Positions 15,792-23,983 of a DNA stretch of 64,000 bases are shown in pieces. A program made the translations under genes and the position numbers. This DNA is from an uncultured bacterium (lineage in GTDB: Bacteria > Bacillota > Negativicutes > Acidaminococcales > Acidaminococcaceae). The stretch lies in the NCBI GenBank assembly GCA_905215645.1, contig CAJMQS010000001.1, positions 1 through 64,000 of the forward strand, given 5' to 3'. Numbering within the stretch: position 1 is the stretch's first letter; each line of letters starts with the position of its first letter. The notes beneath the pieces were generated by a model. The model saw nothing but the letters and a program-made list of their open reading frames with translations, did no database searches and was not told the origin of the DNA.

Positions 15792-16475
15792 TCATTCCGT
15801 AAGGAGATAGCTTGTTTTTATAAGCTCCAGGATATCTTCATCCGCCAGGGAATCATCCAGCACCACAGAGACCCACAGTTTGTGATTCATATGATAGGCA
15901 GGATAGATACCGGGAATGTGGCAGAGCCGTTCGGCCTCCTGGGGCCGGATCTTTAGATTCATGATGTCGATTTGGTCAGCATTGCCGTCCTTCTCCAGGA
16001 CCCTGCGTTGCACATGCATGATTAGGGCGAACCATTTCCGGTTGGAAGCATGGCGGAAAGCCCCGTAAGATTGATAACGGAGAGAATGTTCCCAGGGAAA
16101 ATCCGGCCTGACCTGGAACCGTTCCAGTATGGTTCGGCTAAGGCGGTTGGCCTGGGGAGAAGCAAAAAGGACATCCTGGCAGCAGCCAGCGGCAATGTCC
16201 TGCAGCAGGGAGGCGTAGGCATTCCGAACGGTATGGACATAAGCCCCGTCCGATGCCTCCTGACGAAGCTGATAGTACTCATCCAGCGTCATCTGGTCAA
16301 TGACCTTGCCCACGATTTTCCCTTTTGTGCTGACAGAAAGGACCGCTTTAAAGTCGCCGCCCATAAATGGCTTTTCCAGAATATAGCTGTCTTTGACTTT
16401 CTGGAAGCCATAGGCGGTCATTTTACTTTCGATCCATCTTTTTCGGGCAAAGATGGTTTCTTCGATTTGTTCCAT
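15792..16475 (-). CDS. MmcQ/YjbR-family protein with N-terminal extension
   Basis: 227 aa. The C-terminal 100 residues are YjbR-like: FRHASNRKWFALIMHV, a middle NLKIRPQEAERL and GIYPAYHMNHKLWVSVVLDD, ending in an ELIKTSYLLTE helix. Proteins of this family have a CyaY-like fold; a DNA-binding role has been suggested but is not proven. The N-terminal half (ERIF-type helix, then FMGGDFKAVLSVSTKGKIVGKV) is seen in some family members. ATG 16475 was chosen over TTG 16499; AAGGAG lies 12 nt upstream of it. It sits 47 bp after the histidine kinase gene on the same strand. Confidence 0.8.
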   Translation of the reverse strand: MEQIEETIFARKRWIESKMTAYGFQKVKDSYILEKPFMGGDFKAVLSVSTKGKIVGKVIDQMTLDEYYQLRQEASDGAYVHTVRNAYASLLQDIAAGCCQDVLFASPQANRLSRTILERFQVRPDFPWEHSLRYQSYGAFRHASNRKWFALIMHVQRRVLEKDGNADQIDIMNLKIRPQEAERLCHIPGIYPAYHMNHKLWVSVVLDDSLADEDILELIKTSYLLTE

Positions 16476-16522
16476 GGATGCAGTCAGCTCCTTACGCAAT
16501 GGGATATCTCTCTGGCCCTGAT

Positions 16523-17650
16523 TTATTGGCCAGCCCTCAGGCGGACATGGATGGAAATCATTCCTTCCCGGTATTGGGCAAAGATCTCTCCCCGGTGCAG
16601 TTCCACGATGCGGCGGGCAATGGCAAGGCCCAGTCCCGCGCCGCCTGTTCGCAGGGACCGGGACTTTTCCACCCGGTAAAAACGGTCAAAGAGATGCTGC
16701 AGTTCCTGCTCCGCAAGTTCCGGACAGGTATTGCTCAGGATCAGTTCCATTTTTCCCTGGCATTTGTGCAAGGCTATCCGTATCCTTCCCTGGGGAGAAG
16801 TGTACTTGCTGGCATTGGAAAAAAGGTTATCCAGCAGGCGGGCGATTTTTTCCGCATCCCCATGGATCATCATGGGAGTTTTCGGGATATCCAGATCCAC
16901 CTGTATGCCTGCCCGGTCGAACAGGGGCCTGTAGTCCAGGGCCACCTGCTCAAGCATCCGGGCATAATCGAAAGAGATTTTGTTCAGCGGTCTTTTCTGA
17001 TCCGCCAGTTGGGTATATTCGAAAAGTTCTTCCACAAGGGAAGACAGCTGTTCCGTTTTGGCCAAAGCCGCCGCAATGAAACGGTCCCTTTCCTCCGGGC
17101 TTTGGTACTGCTTGTCCTTCAGCAGCTGCAGGTACCCCCGCTGGGCCGTTATGGGTGTGCGCAAGTCGTGGGACATGCCCTGGATGATCTGGATTTTCTC
17201 CTGCTCCAGCCTGTATTCCCGGGCAAGCTGGTCACGAAGGTTTGCCGACATGGTATTGATGGTGCGGCAAAGCTCGGTGATTTCATCATGGCCCCGCACG
17301 CTGACCCTTATATCAGCTCCCTTGCCGATCTGCCGGGTCTGATCGGTGATTTCCTTCAGATACCGCCTTTTGCCGCGGAACAGGCAGAGAAAAGTGACCG
17401 AAAAGATCAGCAGGTTGAGCCCCAGGGTCACAATAGCCAGTTGGATATTGGAAAGCTCCAGCCTTTGGAGGGCCACAATGCGTTCAGCACTGCCGGGCAG
17501 GGCTCCGAACAGAAGCCAGCTTACAAGGGATACGCCCACAAAGCCTGCCACCAGACTGAGCATATTCATCATCAACAATTGCCCGCCAAGGGAAAGGGCG
17601 ATTTTGTCTCGTAGTTCCTTAATCAATTTTATAACCCACACCCCATACAT
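16523..17650 (-). CDS. Sensor histidine kinase (VanS-like)
   Basis: 375 aa. Two membrane segments (about 24-48 and 70-91) flank a short extracellular loop. A HAMP-like region follows (QTRQIGKGADIRVSVRGHDEITEL). The H box is MSHDLRTPITAQRGYLQLL, the N box LLDNLFSNASKYT, then LFDRFYRVEKSRSLRTGGAGLGLAIARRIVE. It is the classical HisKA type, paired with the OmpR-type regulator whose gene it overlaps by 32 bp. The exact start is uncertain: ATG at 17650 lies inside the regulator gene, and a TTG near 17628 is an alternative. The signal is unknown; the divergent exported protein at 18685 is a plausible target. Confidence 0.9.
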   Translation of the reverse strand: MYGVWVIKLIKELRDKIALSLGGQLLMMNMLSLVAGFVGVSLVSWLLFGALPGSAERIVALQRLELSNIQLAIVTLGLNLLIFSVTFLCLFRGKRRYLKEITDQTRQIGKGADIRVSVRGHDEITELCRTINTMSANLRDQLAREYRLEQEKIQIIQGMSHDLRTPITAQRGYLQLLKDKQYQSPEERDRFIAAALAKTEQLSSLVEELFEYTQLADQKRPLNKISFDYARMLEQVALDYRPLFDRAGIQVDLDIPKTPMMIHGDAEKIARLLDNLFSNASKYTSPQGRIRIALHKCQGKMELILSNTCPELAEQELQHLFDRFYRVEKSRSLRTGGAGLGLAIARRIVELHRGEIFAQYREGMISIHVRLRAGQ

Positions 17651-18311
17651 TTTTTAGATATTCCGGCTTCCGCGGACTTTTTTCGATCTTTTCCCGGATA
17701 TTGCTGATATGCACCATAATGGTGCTTTCCGACTCCATGAACGGCTCCTGCCATACGGCGGTGTAAATATGCTCCGCACTGAAGACCCTCCCCTGATTGG
17801 CCAGCAAAAGTTCCAGTATGGCAAATTCCTTGGGTGTCAGGCGCACTTCCTGCCCTTGCAGAAAAACCTGGTGGGTGGTGCGGTTCAAGGTCAGGTCCCG
17901 CAGTTCCAGGATATCCTGTGATCTTTCCAGGGAATGGTGAAATACCAGATTGCGGCGCAGCTGGGCTTTGACCCGAGCCACCAGTTCCAGGGGGTTGAAG
18001 GGCTTGGTCATATAATCATCGGCCCCGATGGAAAGACCGTGGATCTTATCCATATCTTCTGTTTTGGCAGACAGCATAATGATCGGCGTCTGGCTGGTTT
18101 CCCGCAGCTTCAGGCAAAAACTGATACCATCCATATGGGGCATCATCAGGTCCAGGATGATGAGCTGCACCTTTGTCCGGGCCAGCAGGGCCAGGGCCTC
18201 CTGCCCGTCTTCCGCCTGCAGCACCTCATAGCCGGCATTGCGCAGATAGATTTGGATTACATCACGAATGGCATCATCATCGTCCACAACCAGGATCCGA
18301 AACTTTTCCAT
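17619..18311 (-). CDS. OmpR/VanR-family response regulator
   Basis: 230 aa. The receiver domain has VVDDDDAI, phospho-acceptor Asp in IILDLMMPHMDG, a T/S in MLSAKTED and Lys in TKPFNPLEL. The C-terminal winged helix has DLTLNRTTHQVF, LTPKEFAILELLLAN and ending KNVWGVGYKID. The ATG has GAGGAG upstream. It forms an operon with the kinase and probably with the YjbR-like gene. Like VanR-type regulators it likely activates its own operon and neighbours; no operator was identified. Confidence 0.93.
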   Translation of the reverse strand: MEKFRILVVDDDDAIRDVIQIYLRNAGYEVLQAEDGQEALALLARTKVQLIILDLMMPHMDGISFCLKLRETSQTPIIMLSAKTEDMDKIHGLSIGADDYMTKPFNPLELVARVKAQLRRNLVFHHSLERSQDILELRDLTLNRTTHQVFLQGQEVRLTPKEFAILELLLANQGRVFSAEHIYTAVWQEPFMESESTIMVHISNIREKIEKSPRKPEYLKNVWGVGYKID

Positions 18312-18684
18312 ATAATCTCCTCATTCAGGTGCTTTTCACACCGACTGTCTGTCTGGCTTTTTCCAGGACAGCCAGACTTCTCCTGTTCCTTGCATGCAGC
18401 TGTATTGTACCGCGTTTCCTCTTCCCTGCATAGTAGGGTACAGCAGGCAAGGGGCTGCTGCTATTGCGCCTTGCCCGGGGCCACTTTATCCATACAGGGC
18501 AGGATAGCAAAGAACCCTAAAGAATCGGAGGGGAAAAATCTAAAGAAAAACAAAAGAATCGAGGACTGTCAATCTTTAGAAAATCTTTGTTTTTTTTCAG
18601 TCTGTTTCTTTGGATTTGCTTCGTATAATAGCCTTGTCAGATGCGGAAAACCGCAAATCAAGTCTTTTAAAGGAGCAGATACAA
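18312..18684. promoter_or_regulatory. Divergent intergenic region with promoter for the 18685 gene
   Basis: 373 bp between the VanR-like gene and the divergent exported protein. It is more AT-rich than its surroundings toward the right. A -10 TATAAT lies at 18624-18629 preceded by TTTGCTTCG; the -35 region (TCTGTT, 18601-18606) is weak, which would fit activation by the regulator. Two 8-9 bp words recur close together (AAAGAATC at about 18521 and 18550; AATCTTTAGAAAATCTTTG at 18573-18591) and might be regulator sites. Confidence 0.5.
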
Positions 18685-19584
18685 ATGGATTTCAAGAAAA
18701 AAATTGCCGCCGCCGGAATTGCCCTGACCATGATCATGGGCGTACAAAGCTATGTTCACAGCAGCATTACTTTTGCTGCCGCTGCACCTGCCGTCAAGGA
18801 GTCTGCAAAGCTCACTGAGGATATCCGGTCCATCCGGCAGCAACAGCGTCATGATTACCTGTACGTTTTCCAGGTGAAAAATGCCATGATGCAGATGACG
18901 GGGGAAGGCACCGTATCCTGCAAAGCAGATCCTGATTTTTTGCTGATGGGCAACATGAAGACCCAGTCCGTTGGCATTGACAAGAAGGAAAAAGTAGCCA
19001 TGGCGCCTTTTTACCTGAAGGAGACCCCCGAGGGCCTGGTGTTCTATACCCGCCAGGCAGATGGCCAATGGACCAAAGAGACCAGCAAGAATCCCACGGA
19101 TATCTCTCCATTGAAGGGGAATTTTGAACAAAACCTCTGCAATGCATTGCTGGAAAACCAGAAAAAGGTGACCCTGCTGAAAAAAGAAAAGGACAGCCGT
19201 GTGTATAAAGTAACGGTGGACGGCAGCAGGTTGCTGAAGAACATGCCCATGTTCCAGGCGGGCCAAAAACTTGGCGGTGCCGACAGCAGCATGGTCAATG
19301 CTGTTTTGGACAATATCGGGGATGTGGATGTGTTCCTGGGCATCGACAGCAAGCATCGCAACATTTCCGTGTTCAAAACAGACCTGAGCAAGCCTGTCCA
19401 GAATGCGTTCCGTACCGCTGCTGCCCAAAATGGCCTGGCCGGTATGCAGTCAGCCGCAGTAAATGCCCTGACCAGCAATCTGAACGTAGTGGTCGAACTC
19501 ACCGCCGTCAGCCCTAAGGTGATCGGTGACATTGCCATCCCTGCAGAGGTGGAGGAAAAGGCGGTAGAGCTGAACAACAAATAA
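18685..19584 (+). CDS. Exported protein of unknown function, possibly LolA/LppX-like fold
   Basis: 299 aa. The signal peptide has core IAAAGIALTMIMGVQ and a cleavage region near FAAAAPA. The mature part alternates beta-strands such as NAMMQMTGEGTVSCKA, LLMGNMKTQSVGID, EGLVFYTRQADGQWTKE, VYKVTVDG and ISVFKTDLSK. This reminds of DUF6612-type and LppX/LolA-like lipid-binding folds (tentative). It is divergent from the VanRS-like system and has its own promoter and a strong AAAGGAG site. Codon use is less GC-biased than in the left part of the window. Confidence 0.72.
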   Translation: MDFKKKIAAAGIALTMIMGVQSYVHSSITFAAAAPAVKESAKLTEDIRSIRQQQRHDYLYVFQVKNAMMQMTGEGTVSCKADPDFLLMGNMKTQSVGIDKKEKVAMAPFYLKETPEGLVFYTRQADGQWTKETSKNPTDISPLKGNFEQNLCNALLENQKKVTLLKKEKDSRVYKVTVDGSRLLKNMPMFQAGQKLGGADSSMVNAVLDNIGDVDVFLGIDSKHRNISVFKTDLSKPVQNAFRTAAAQNGLAGMQSAAVNALTSNLNVVVELTAVSPKVIGDIAIPAEVEEKAVELNNK

Positions 19585-19685
19585 CAGCTGCCCTGCCCCC
19601 GACCGCACACCCAACATTTGATCTCAACACAGTAGGGACTGCCCGCAGGGAAGCCCGGCCCTGGCCGCCCGGCAGGGCCCTGCAA

Positions 19686-19730
19686 GACGTCAGACCTAGC
19701 CCGTAAGGGCCGGTCTGACGTCTTTTTTTT
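19686..19730 (+). terminator. Rho-independent terminator
   Basis: GACGTCAGACC (19686-19696) pairs perfectly with GGTCTGACGTC (19712-19722), followed by eight Ts. An internal GCCCGTAAGGGC hairpin is nested. The sequence resembles the terminator after the nucleotidase gene (7765-7802). Confidence 0.88.
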
Positions 19731-19740
19731 GTCCAAAAAA

Positions 19741-19756
19741 CTGAACTTTAGTACAG
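19741..19756 (+). promoter_or_regulatory. Third, imperfect copy of the palindromic box
   Basis: CTGAACTTTAGTACAG differs by one base from the boxes at 4903 and 7810. Flanking bases also match the 7810 copy: a TCCAAAA tract before it and ATTTATTTCGAA after it versus ATTTGTTCCGAA. No -10 sits at the 22-bp distance and no clear gene follows, so it may be a relic. Confidence 0.6.
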
Positions 19757-19909
19757 TGCATTTATTTCGAATATACAGGGCTGCTGCTTGTGGTCATGTT
19801 CGCACCCAGGACGGAGTATTTGAACGGCATGGTGGGGTTGGGATTTTTCCTTCTATCCATGGCCGCCATCCATTATGCGGACCCCGTGAAAAAAATTGCC
19901 CATTCCCTC

Positions 19910-21043
19910 TTAAAAATACGCCGTCACGCTGGTCCCCAGGACCCACTCCCGGAAATCCCGGGTGAAGGGTCCTGTTTTTTTGTTCTGCAGCCGGAACCCT
20001 TCTATGGCCCAGACCAGCCCGGGGGTCACCACATAGTCCATCCGGGCGCCCCAACCCCGGAACCCCTGGCGCTGGAAGAACCCTGTATCCCCGTCCATGG
20101 TGTGATACAGGATGCTGGACTGGGGCTGGTCGTAATACCGGAGCCAGGTTTCCCAGGTGCCGCCCTTCCGCTCATCCAGTTCCCCATAGGTCACCGCAGC
20201 CACAAAACCGGTTTTCCGTTCCCGGTATCCATCCTGTCCGTGGGAGCCTTTGGATCCCAGCAGCTCCAGGTTGAAGAGCCAACGGTCCCGGGGCTGGTAC
20301 TCCACCCGGGTGGTCCAGATCTGCTGCCGGTCGAAGCCTTTGCCGCTGGACCTCGGTTCCAGACCAAAAGCCTGGAGAGCGGGCAGGCTGGCCGGCTGGT
20401 GCTGGCGGGTGCGGAAATCCAGGAAGGCGGACCGGAGGTTCAGTTTCCCCAGCTGTTTTTCTCCTTGGACGAACCAGCCGGTTTTCCGATGGAGATTATC
20501 ATTTCCGGTGGTCTGGCCTGCAAACAGGGTGGTCCGTCCGGCAGGGTCCGTCTTCTTCCCAAAGCTGGTGCGGATCCCGTCCACCCGTTTGTCGATTACG
20601 TTTCCGTCCATGAGATACAGGTTGAACCGGCCCAGCTCCCATTTGGTATGGTCATTTTCGCGCTGGAGATAAGCACGGGAGAGGGAGGGGTGGTGGTCCT
20701 GGGTGTGGTCCTTGTCGTTCCGCTTGTCTTCGATCATGAATTTCAGCTGGGTCTCCTGGCTGGTGTGGACCACCGGGAACAGCCGCAGCCGCCGCTGGAG
20801 CAGGAATACATCCTGGTCCGTTCGGGGCCAGCGGCTTTTTTTCAGGTTGGCGGGAGTCCGGGCGGCAAACCGGCCTTTGCCGTACAGATACCGGTAGTCC
20901 CCGTGGAGCTCCAGCCAGGGAGTTTTCCGTTTTTCTTCCTGCTCGGGAGGGTCCGCCTGGGAAGGGTCCACAGGGGCGCATTCGCCTAGAGCTCCGGGCA
21001 GGGACAGGCAGAACAGCAAAAAGAACCAGAAGGGGGCGGTCAT
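19910..21043 (-). CDS. Outer-membrane beta-barrel porin-like protein
   Basis: 377 aa. A signal peptide (PFWFFLLFCLSLPGALG) precedes a sequence of alternating amphipathic strands such as WLELHGDYRYLYG, LRLFPVVHTSQETQLKFMIED, KWELGRFNLYLMDG, GWFVQGEKQLGKLNLRSAFLDFRT, QIWTTRVEYQPRDRWLFNLELLGS and GLVWAIEGFRLQNK, ending ...WVLGTSVTAYF. The C-terminal Phe is the usual outer-membrane assembly signal. This supports a diderm cell. The ATG at 21043 has AGCAGGTG upstream; GTG at 21052 is an alternative. The substrate is unknown. It stands alone with its own promoter region on the right (TATGAT). Confidence 0.85.
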   Translation of the reverse strand: MTAPFWFFLLFCLSLPGALGECAPVDPSQADPPEQEEKRKTPWLELHGDYRYLYGKGRFAARTPANLKKSRWPRTDQDVFLLQRRLRLFPVVHTSQETQLKFMIEDKRNDKDHTQDHHPSLSRAYLQRENDHTKWELGRFNLYLMDGNVIDKRVDGIRTSFGKKTDPAGRTTLFAGQTTGNDNLHRKTGWFVQGEKQLGKLNLRSAFLDFRTRQHQPASLPALQAFGLEPRSSGKGFDRQQIWTTRVEYQPRDRWLFNLELLGSKGSHGQDGYRERKTGFVAAVTYGELDERKGGTWETWLRYYDQPQSSILYHTMDGDTGFFQRQGFRGWGARMDYVVTPGLVWAIEGFRLQNKKTGPFTRDFREWVLGTSVTAYF

Positions 21044-21192
21044 GGCAAACACCTGCTTTCTGTCGTTTCTTATATCATACTATATGTAAAGTGAAGAGTG
21101 AAGAGCGCAGAGCCCTGCCCTACCCACTTTTTCCTGTATATGGTATAATATACTGATTAAATTGTATAAACTTGCGTTTGAGGAGACAGCCT

Positions 21193-21840
21193 ATGAACGA
21201 CGAACAAGAAAAGCAGCAGGCGCAGTTGGAAAACAGTCCGGATGCGGATGATATGGGTGCCATCAAGGTGGCTGACGAGGTCCTGAGCATCGTGGCCGGG
21301 CTGGCAGCCTCTGAGGTGAATGGAGTCTACGGTATGAGCGGGGGGATCCGGGAAGGCCTTACGGACATGCTGGGGAAACAGAACTTCTCCAAGGGCATCA
21401 AGGTCTATACGGAAGGCCATACGGTGCGGGTGGAAGTCCATGTGATCATCACCTACGGCTTCAATATCCCGGATGTGGCCATAAAACTCCAGGAAAAAGT
21501 CAAAGAAGCTGTGGAGAATATGACCGGCTACGAAGTCACCGGAGTGGATGTCCATGTGGAAGGGGTCAAGAAGAAAAAAGAGAAGGCCTTCAGCGAGAAG
21601 GATGATACAGAAGAACTGATGAAAAAATGGGAAGAAGGACCGGCAGGGGAACCGGGGGAGACGGCAGGACAGGCAGAATCGCCTGAAGAAACTGCCGGAT
21701 CCCAGGAAAGACATTCAAACCAAGCTTCTTCAGGACATGGGGAAGCAGAACCAAAGAACGGGAGCGGGGAAGCGTCTGGTGACGGGACGGAGGAACCAGT
21801 GCCTGGAGCAGCCCTCCAGGAAACAGGGGGAGAAAAATGA
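21193..21840 (+). CDS. Asp23/Gls24 family envelope stress protein
   Basis: 215 aa. The Asp23/Gls24 domain (about 20-120) shows IKVADEVLSIVAGLAASEVNG, GIKVYTEGHTVRVEVHVIITYG and KVKEAVENMTGYEVTGVDVHV. A long acidic, Gly/Glu-rich tail follows (130-215) and is probably disordered. Gls24 proteins sit at the membrane with AmaP and respond to alkaline or cell-wall stress. The stop overlaps the start of amaP (ATGA), and the ATG has TGAGGAGACAGCC upstream. Confidence 0.92.
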   Translation: MNDEQEKQQAQLENSPDADDMGAIKVADEVLSIVAGLAASEVNGVYGMSGGIREGLTDMLGKQNFSKGIKVYTEGHTVRVEVHVIITYGFNIPDVAIKLQEKVKEAVENMTGYEVTGVDVHVEGVKKKKEKAFSEKDDTEELMKKWEEGPAGEPGETAGQAESPEETAGSQERHSNQASSGHGEAEPKNGSGEASGDGTEEPVPGAALQETGGEK

Positions 21841-22358
21841 GCATATTCGATCGGATCATCTTGACCATGTACACCTGCATCATGGCAGCTGTGGCTGTGC
21901 TGATCGTCATTGTCAGCGTCAACGGCATCCCTGTCCATGAGCTGACAGAATTCGCCGCCCGGGTGCCCGGACGGTGGGAGTACACCATCGGCGGCGTGGT
22001 CCTGTTCCTGGTGAGCCTGCGGCTGGTATTCGCCAGTTGGAGCCGGGGCGGCAGCAACGACCTGACCTTCGAGAATGAGCGGGAAGGGAAGATCCATGTG
22101 AGCCAGCGGGCGATGGAAGATTACATTTCCGGGTTCACCAATGATGTGTACGGGGTCTTCGGTTCCAAGTGCCGGGTGAAGCTGCTGAAGGACAATCAGC
22201 TCAGCGTCCGGATCAATGCTTCCATCGAACCAGGAATCAACATCCCGGATACCACCGATGAAGTGAAACGGACGGTGAAGAAAAACATCATGAATGTGAT
22301 CGGCGTGGATGTGGCCGATGTTGCAGTCTATTTTAAGCATATCAAGGCGAAGGAATAG
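21837..22358 (+). CDS. amaP: Alkaline shock response membrane anchor protein AmaP
   Basis: 173 aa. Two N-terminal membrane helices (MYTCIMAAVAVLIVIVSV and YTIGGVVLFLVSLRLVFA) precede a Gls24-like cytoplasmic domain (IHVSQRAMEDYISGFTNDVYGV ... VKKNIMNVIGVDVADVAVYFKHIK). AmaP anchors Asp23/Gls24 at the membrane. It overlaps the previous gene by 4 bp and is followed 14 bp later by a DUF2273 gene, the usual three-gene set. Confidence 0.9.
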   Translation: MSIFDRIILTMYTCIMAAVAVLIVIVSVNGIPVHELTEFAARVPGRWEYTIGGVVLFLVSLRLVFASWSRGGSNDLTFENEREGKIHVSQRAMEDYISGFTNDVYGVFGSKCRVKLLKDNQLSVRINASIEPGINIPDTTDEVKRTVKKNIMNVIGVDVADVAVYFKHIKAKE

Positions 22359-22372
22359 ATGGAGGATGGACC

Positions 22373-22597
22373 ATGTGGCAGGAAATTTTGCGTAAATTGT
22401 TTGAAACCAGCCGTTGGCGGATCATCGGCGCTTCGGTGGGCCTGGTGGTGGGCATCCTGTTCCTCCTCCTGGGCTTTTTCCAGGCCATGTTCCTGCTGTT
22501 CTGCATCGGTCTGGGATTTTATATCGGCTATAAAATGGATGCAGGGGAAGATCTGGTGGATCTGCTGGACAATCTGCTGCCTCCGTACCATAAATAA
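22373..22597 (+). CDS. DUF2273 small membrane protein
   Basis: 74 aa. Two membrane helices, IIGASVGLVVGILFLLLGFF and AMFLLFCIGLGFYIGYKM, are followed by DAGEDLVDLLDNLLPP. This pattern and the position behind Gls24 and amaP identify the DUF2273 family, which accompanies the alkaline-shock proteins. GGAGG lies before the ATG. No biochemical role is known. Confidence 0.88.
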   Translation: MWQEILRKLFETSRWRIIGASVGLVVGILFLLLGFFQAMFLLFCIGLGFYIGYKMDAGEDLVDLLDNLLPPYHK

Positions 22598-22614
22598 AGG
22601 AGTTTAAGAACCTT

Positions 22615-23034
22615 ATGAGTAGAAGAGAAGCACGTACCATTGCACTGAGAAGTCTGTTTGCCCTGGAATTCTCCCCGGAACAGTCTCCGGAAGAAACGGT
22701 CCGGACCATGGCGGAAGAAGAGGATATCCAGGATACCCGGAAGAAGGACCTGGCCTATGCGCTGTCCCTGGTGAATGGGGTCCGGGAAAATCAGGAAGCC
22801 CTGGATGGGGAACTGGACGGCCTGGATGCCAAGTGGACCTTGAAGCGGATGAACGGCATCGACCGGAACCTGCTGCGGATCGCTGCCTGGGAAATGTTCT
22901 ACAGCCCGGAACCGGTGCCCCCTGCCGTAGCTATCAATGAAGGGGTGGAACTGGCCAAGATCTATGGGGGAGACGAATCTTCCGCTTTCATCAACGGCCT
23001 GCTGGGGAGCCTGGTGAAGCAGCATGACCGCTGA
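22615..23034 (+). CDS. nusB: Transcription antitermination protein NusB
   Basis: 139 aa, the usual length. It starts MSRREARTIALRSLFALEF and carries LVNGVRENQEALDGELDGL, IDRNLLRIAAWEMFY and AINEGVELAKIYGGDESSAFINGLLGSLVK, all typical. NusB binds boxA RNA with S10 in rRNA antitermination. Its 3' end overlaps the next gene by 11 bp. It follows the Gls24 set with an AAAGGAG site. Confidence 0.96.
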   Translation: MSRREARTIALRSLFALEFSPEQSPEETVRTMAEEEDIQDTRKKDLAYALSLVNGVRENQEALDGELDGLDAKWTLKRMNGIDRNLLRIAAWEMFYSPEPVPPAVAINEGVELAKIYGGDESSAFINGLLGSLVKQHDR

Positions 23035-23983
23035 GGAAGTGGTGCTGGGGCTGGATACCAGCTGCTATACTACTTCTGCAGCCCTGCTGGACCGGGAGGG
23101 GAACTTGCTGGCCGATCAGCGGCGCCTTTTGAAAGTGAAGCCGGGACACCGGGGCCTGGCCCAGTCGGAAATGGTTTACCAGCATACCCGGAATCTGCCG
23201 GATCTTTTGGAGGCCTTGGATCTTTCCGGACGGAAGGTGATGGCCATCGGCGTCAGCGCCCAGCCCCGTCCTCGGGAGGATTCCTATATGCCAGCGTTCC
23301 TGGTGGGACTGGGCATGGCACGGAGCCTGGGAAAGCTGCTGGGGGTCCCGGTGTATCGGTTCACCCATCAACACAACCATATGTATGCCGGGCTCTGGTC
23401 CGTGGGAAAAACAGCCCCGGACCGGTTCCTTTTGGTCCATATTTCCGGAGGTACCACGGACCTGCTGCTGTGTGAAAGGAAGGAAGACGGGGCGTTCGCC
23501 CTGGAACCTCGTGGCAGCAGCATCGATCTCCATGCAGGACAGTTCATCGACCGGGTGGGGGTGGCCCTGGGGCTGCCTTTCCCGGCGGGACCCCATCTGG
23601 AAAGATTGGCTGGAGAAGCGGAAGTTCCTTATCCTTTGAAAGTCTGGACTGAAGGCGGGAACCTCTCTCTTTCCGGCCCTTGCACCAAAGCCCTGCGGGC
23701 CGCGGAAGCCGGAGCAGATCCGGCCAGCCTGGCTCTGGGCGTGGAACAGGCCATCGGCCAGGGATTGGGGCGGGTACTCCAGGCCATCTGCCGGGAGGAA
23801 GACCTCCAGCAGGTCCTTCTGGTGGGCGGCGTCAGTGCCAATCAGGAAATCCGCCGGTGCGTGGAAACGGCCCTGGCCCGAGAGGGAATCTCCTTGTGGG
23901 TCCCGGATCCCCGGTACAGTGTGGATGGAGCCGTGGGCAATGCCTGGGCAGCGGTGCTCCGGGAAAAGCAGGAGGGACGATGA
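23024..23983 (+). CDS. Kae1/TsaD-like peptidase M22 family protein
   Basis: 319 aa. An ASKHA-fold glycoprotease-like protein: start VLGLDTSCYTTSAALL, QSEMVYQHTRNLPDLLEAL, FTHQHNHMYAGLW (the HxxxH metal site of Kae1/TsaD), LVHISGGTTDLLLC and LLVGGVSANQEIRR. It is shorter than TsaD and diverged, and lies between nusB and xseA as in many Clostridia and Negativicutes. True TsaD, needed for t6A tRNA modification, is probably encoded elsewhere. The function of this paralogue is not established. The stop overlaps xseA as ATGA. Confidence 0.85.
   Translation: MTAEEVVLGLDTSCYTTSAALLDREGNLLADQRRLLKVKPGHRGLAQSEMVYQHTRNLPDLLEALDLSGRKVMAIGVSAQPRPREDSYMPAFLVGLGMARSLGKLLGVPVYRFTHQHNHMYAGLWSVGKTAPDRFLLVHISGGTTDLLLCERKEDGAFALEPRGSSIDLHAGQFIDRVGVALGLPFPAGPHLERLAGEAEVPYPLKVWTEGGNLSLSGPCTKALRAAEAGADPASLALGVEQAIGQGLGRVLQAICREEDLQQVLLVGGVSANQEIRRCVETALAREGISLWVPDPRYSVDGAVGNAWAAVLREKQEGR

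Larger units (their letters stand above)
19585..19909. other. Intergenic region with duplicated terminator-operator cassette
   Basis: 325 bp between two gene ends. Bases 19631-19682 match the GC-rich repeat at about 945-1003, 19686-19730 is a terminator, and 19741-19756 is a third copy of the palindromic box. Downstream, a frame from 19790 reads MVMFAPRTEYLNGMVGLGFFL and a hydrophobic stretch before running into the antisense of the barrel gene; it lacks an RBS and is probably a decayed gene fragment. Confidence 0.55.

Noticed and set aside
19790..20989. Plus-strand frame of 399 codons opposite the barrel gene
   Set aside because: From 19910 on it is antisense to a convincing outer-membrane protein. 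Only its first 40 codons could be a gene remnant, noted under the intergenic region.
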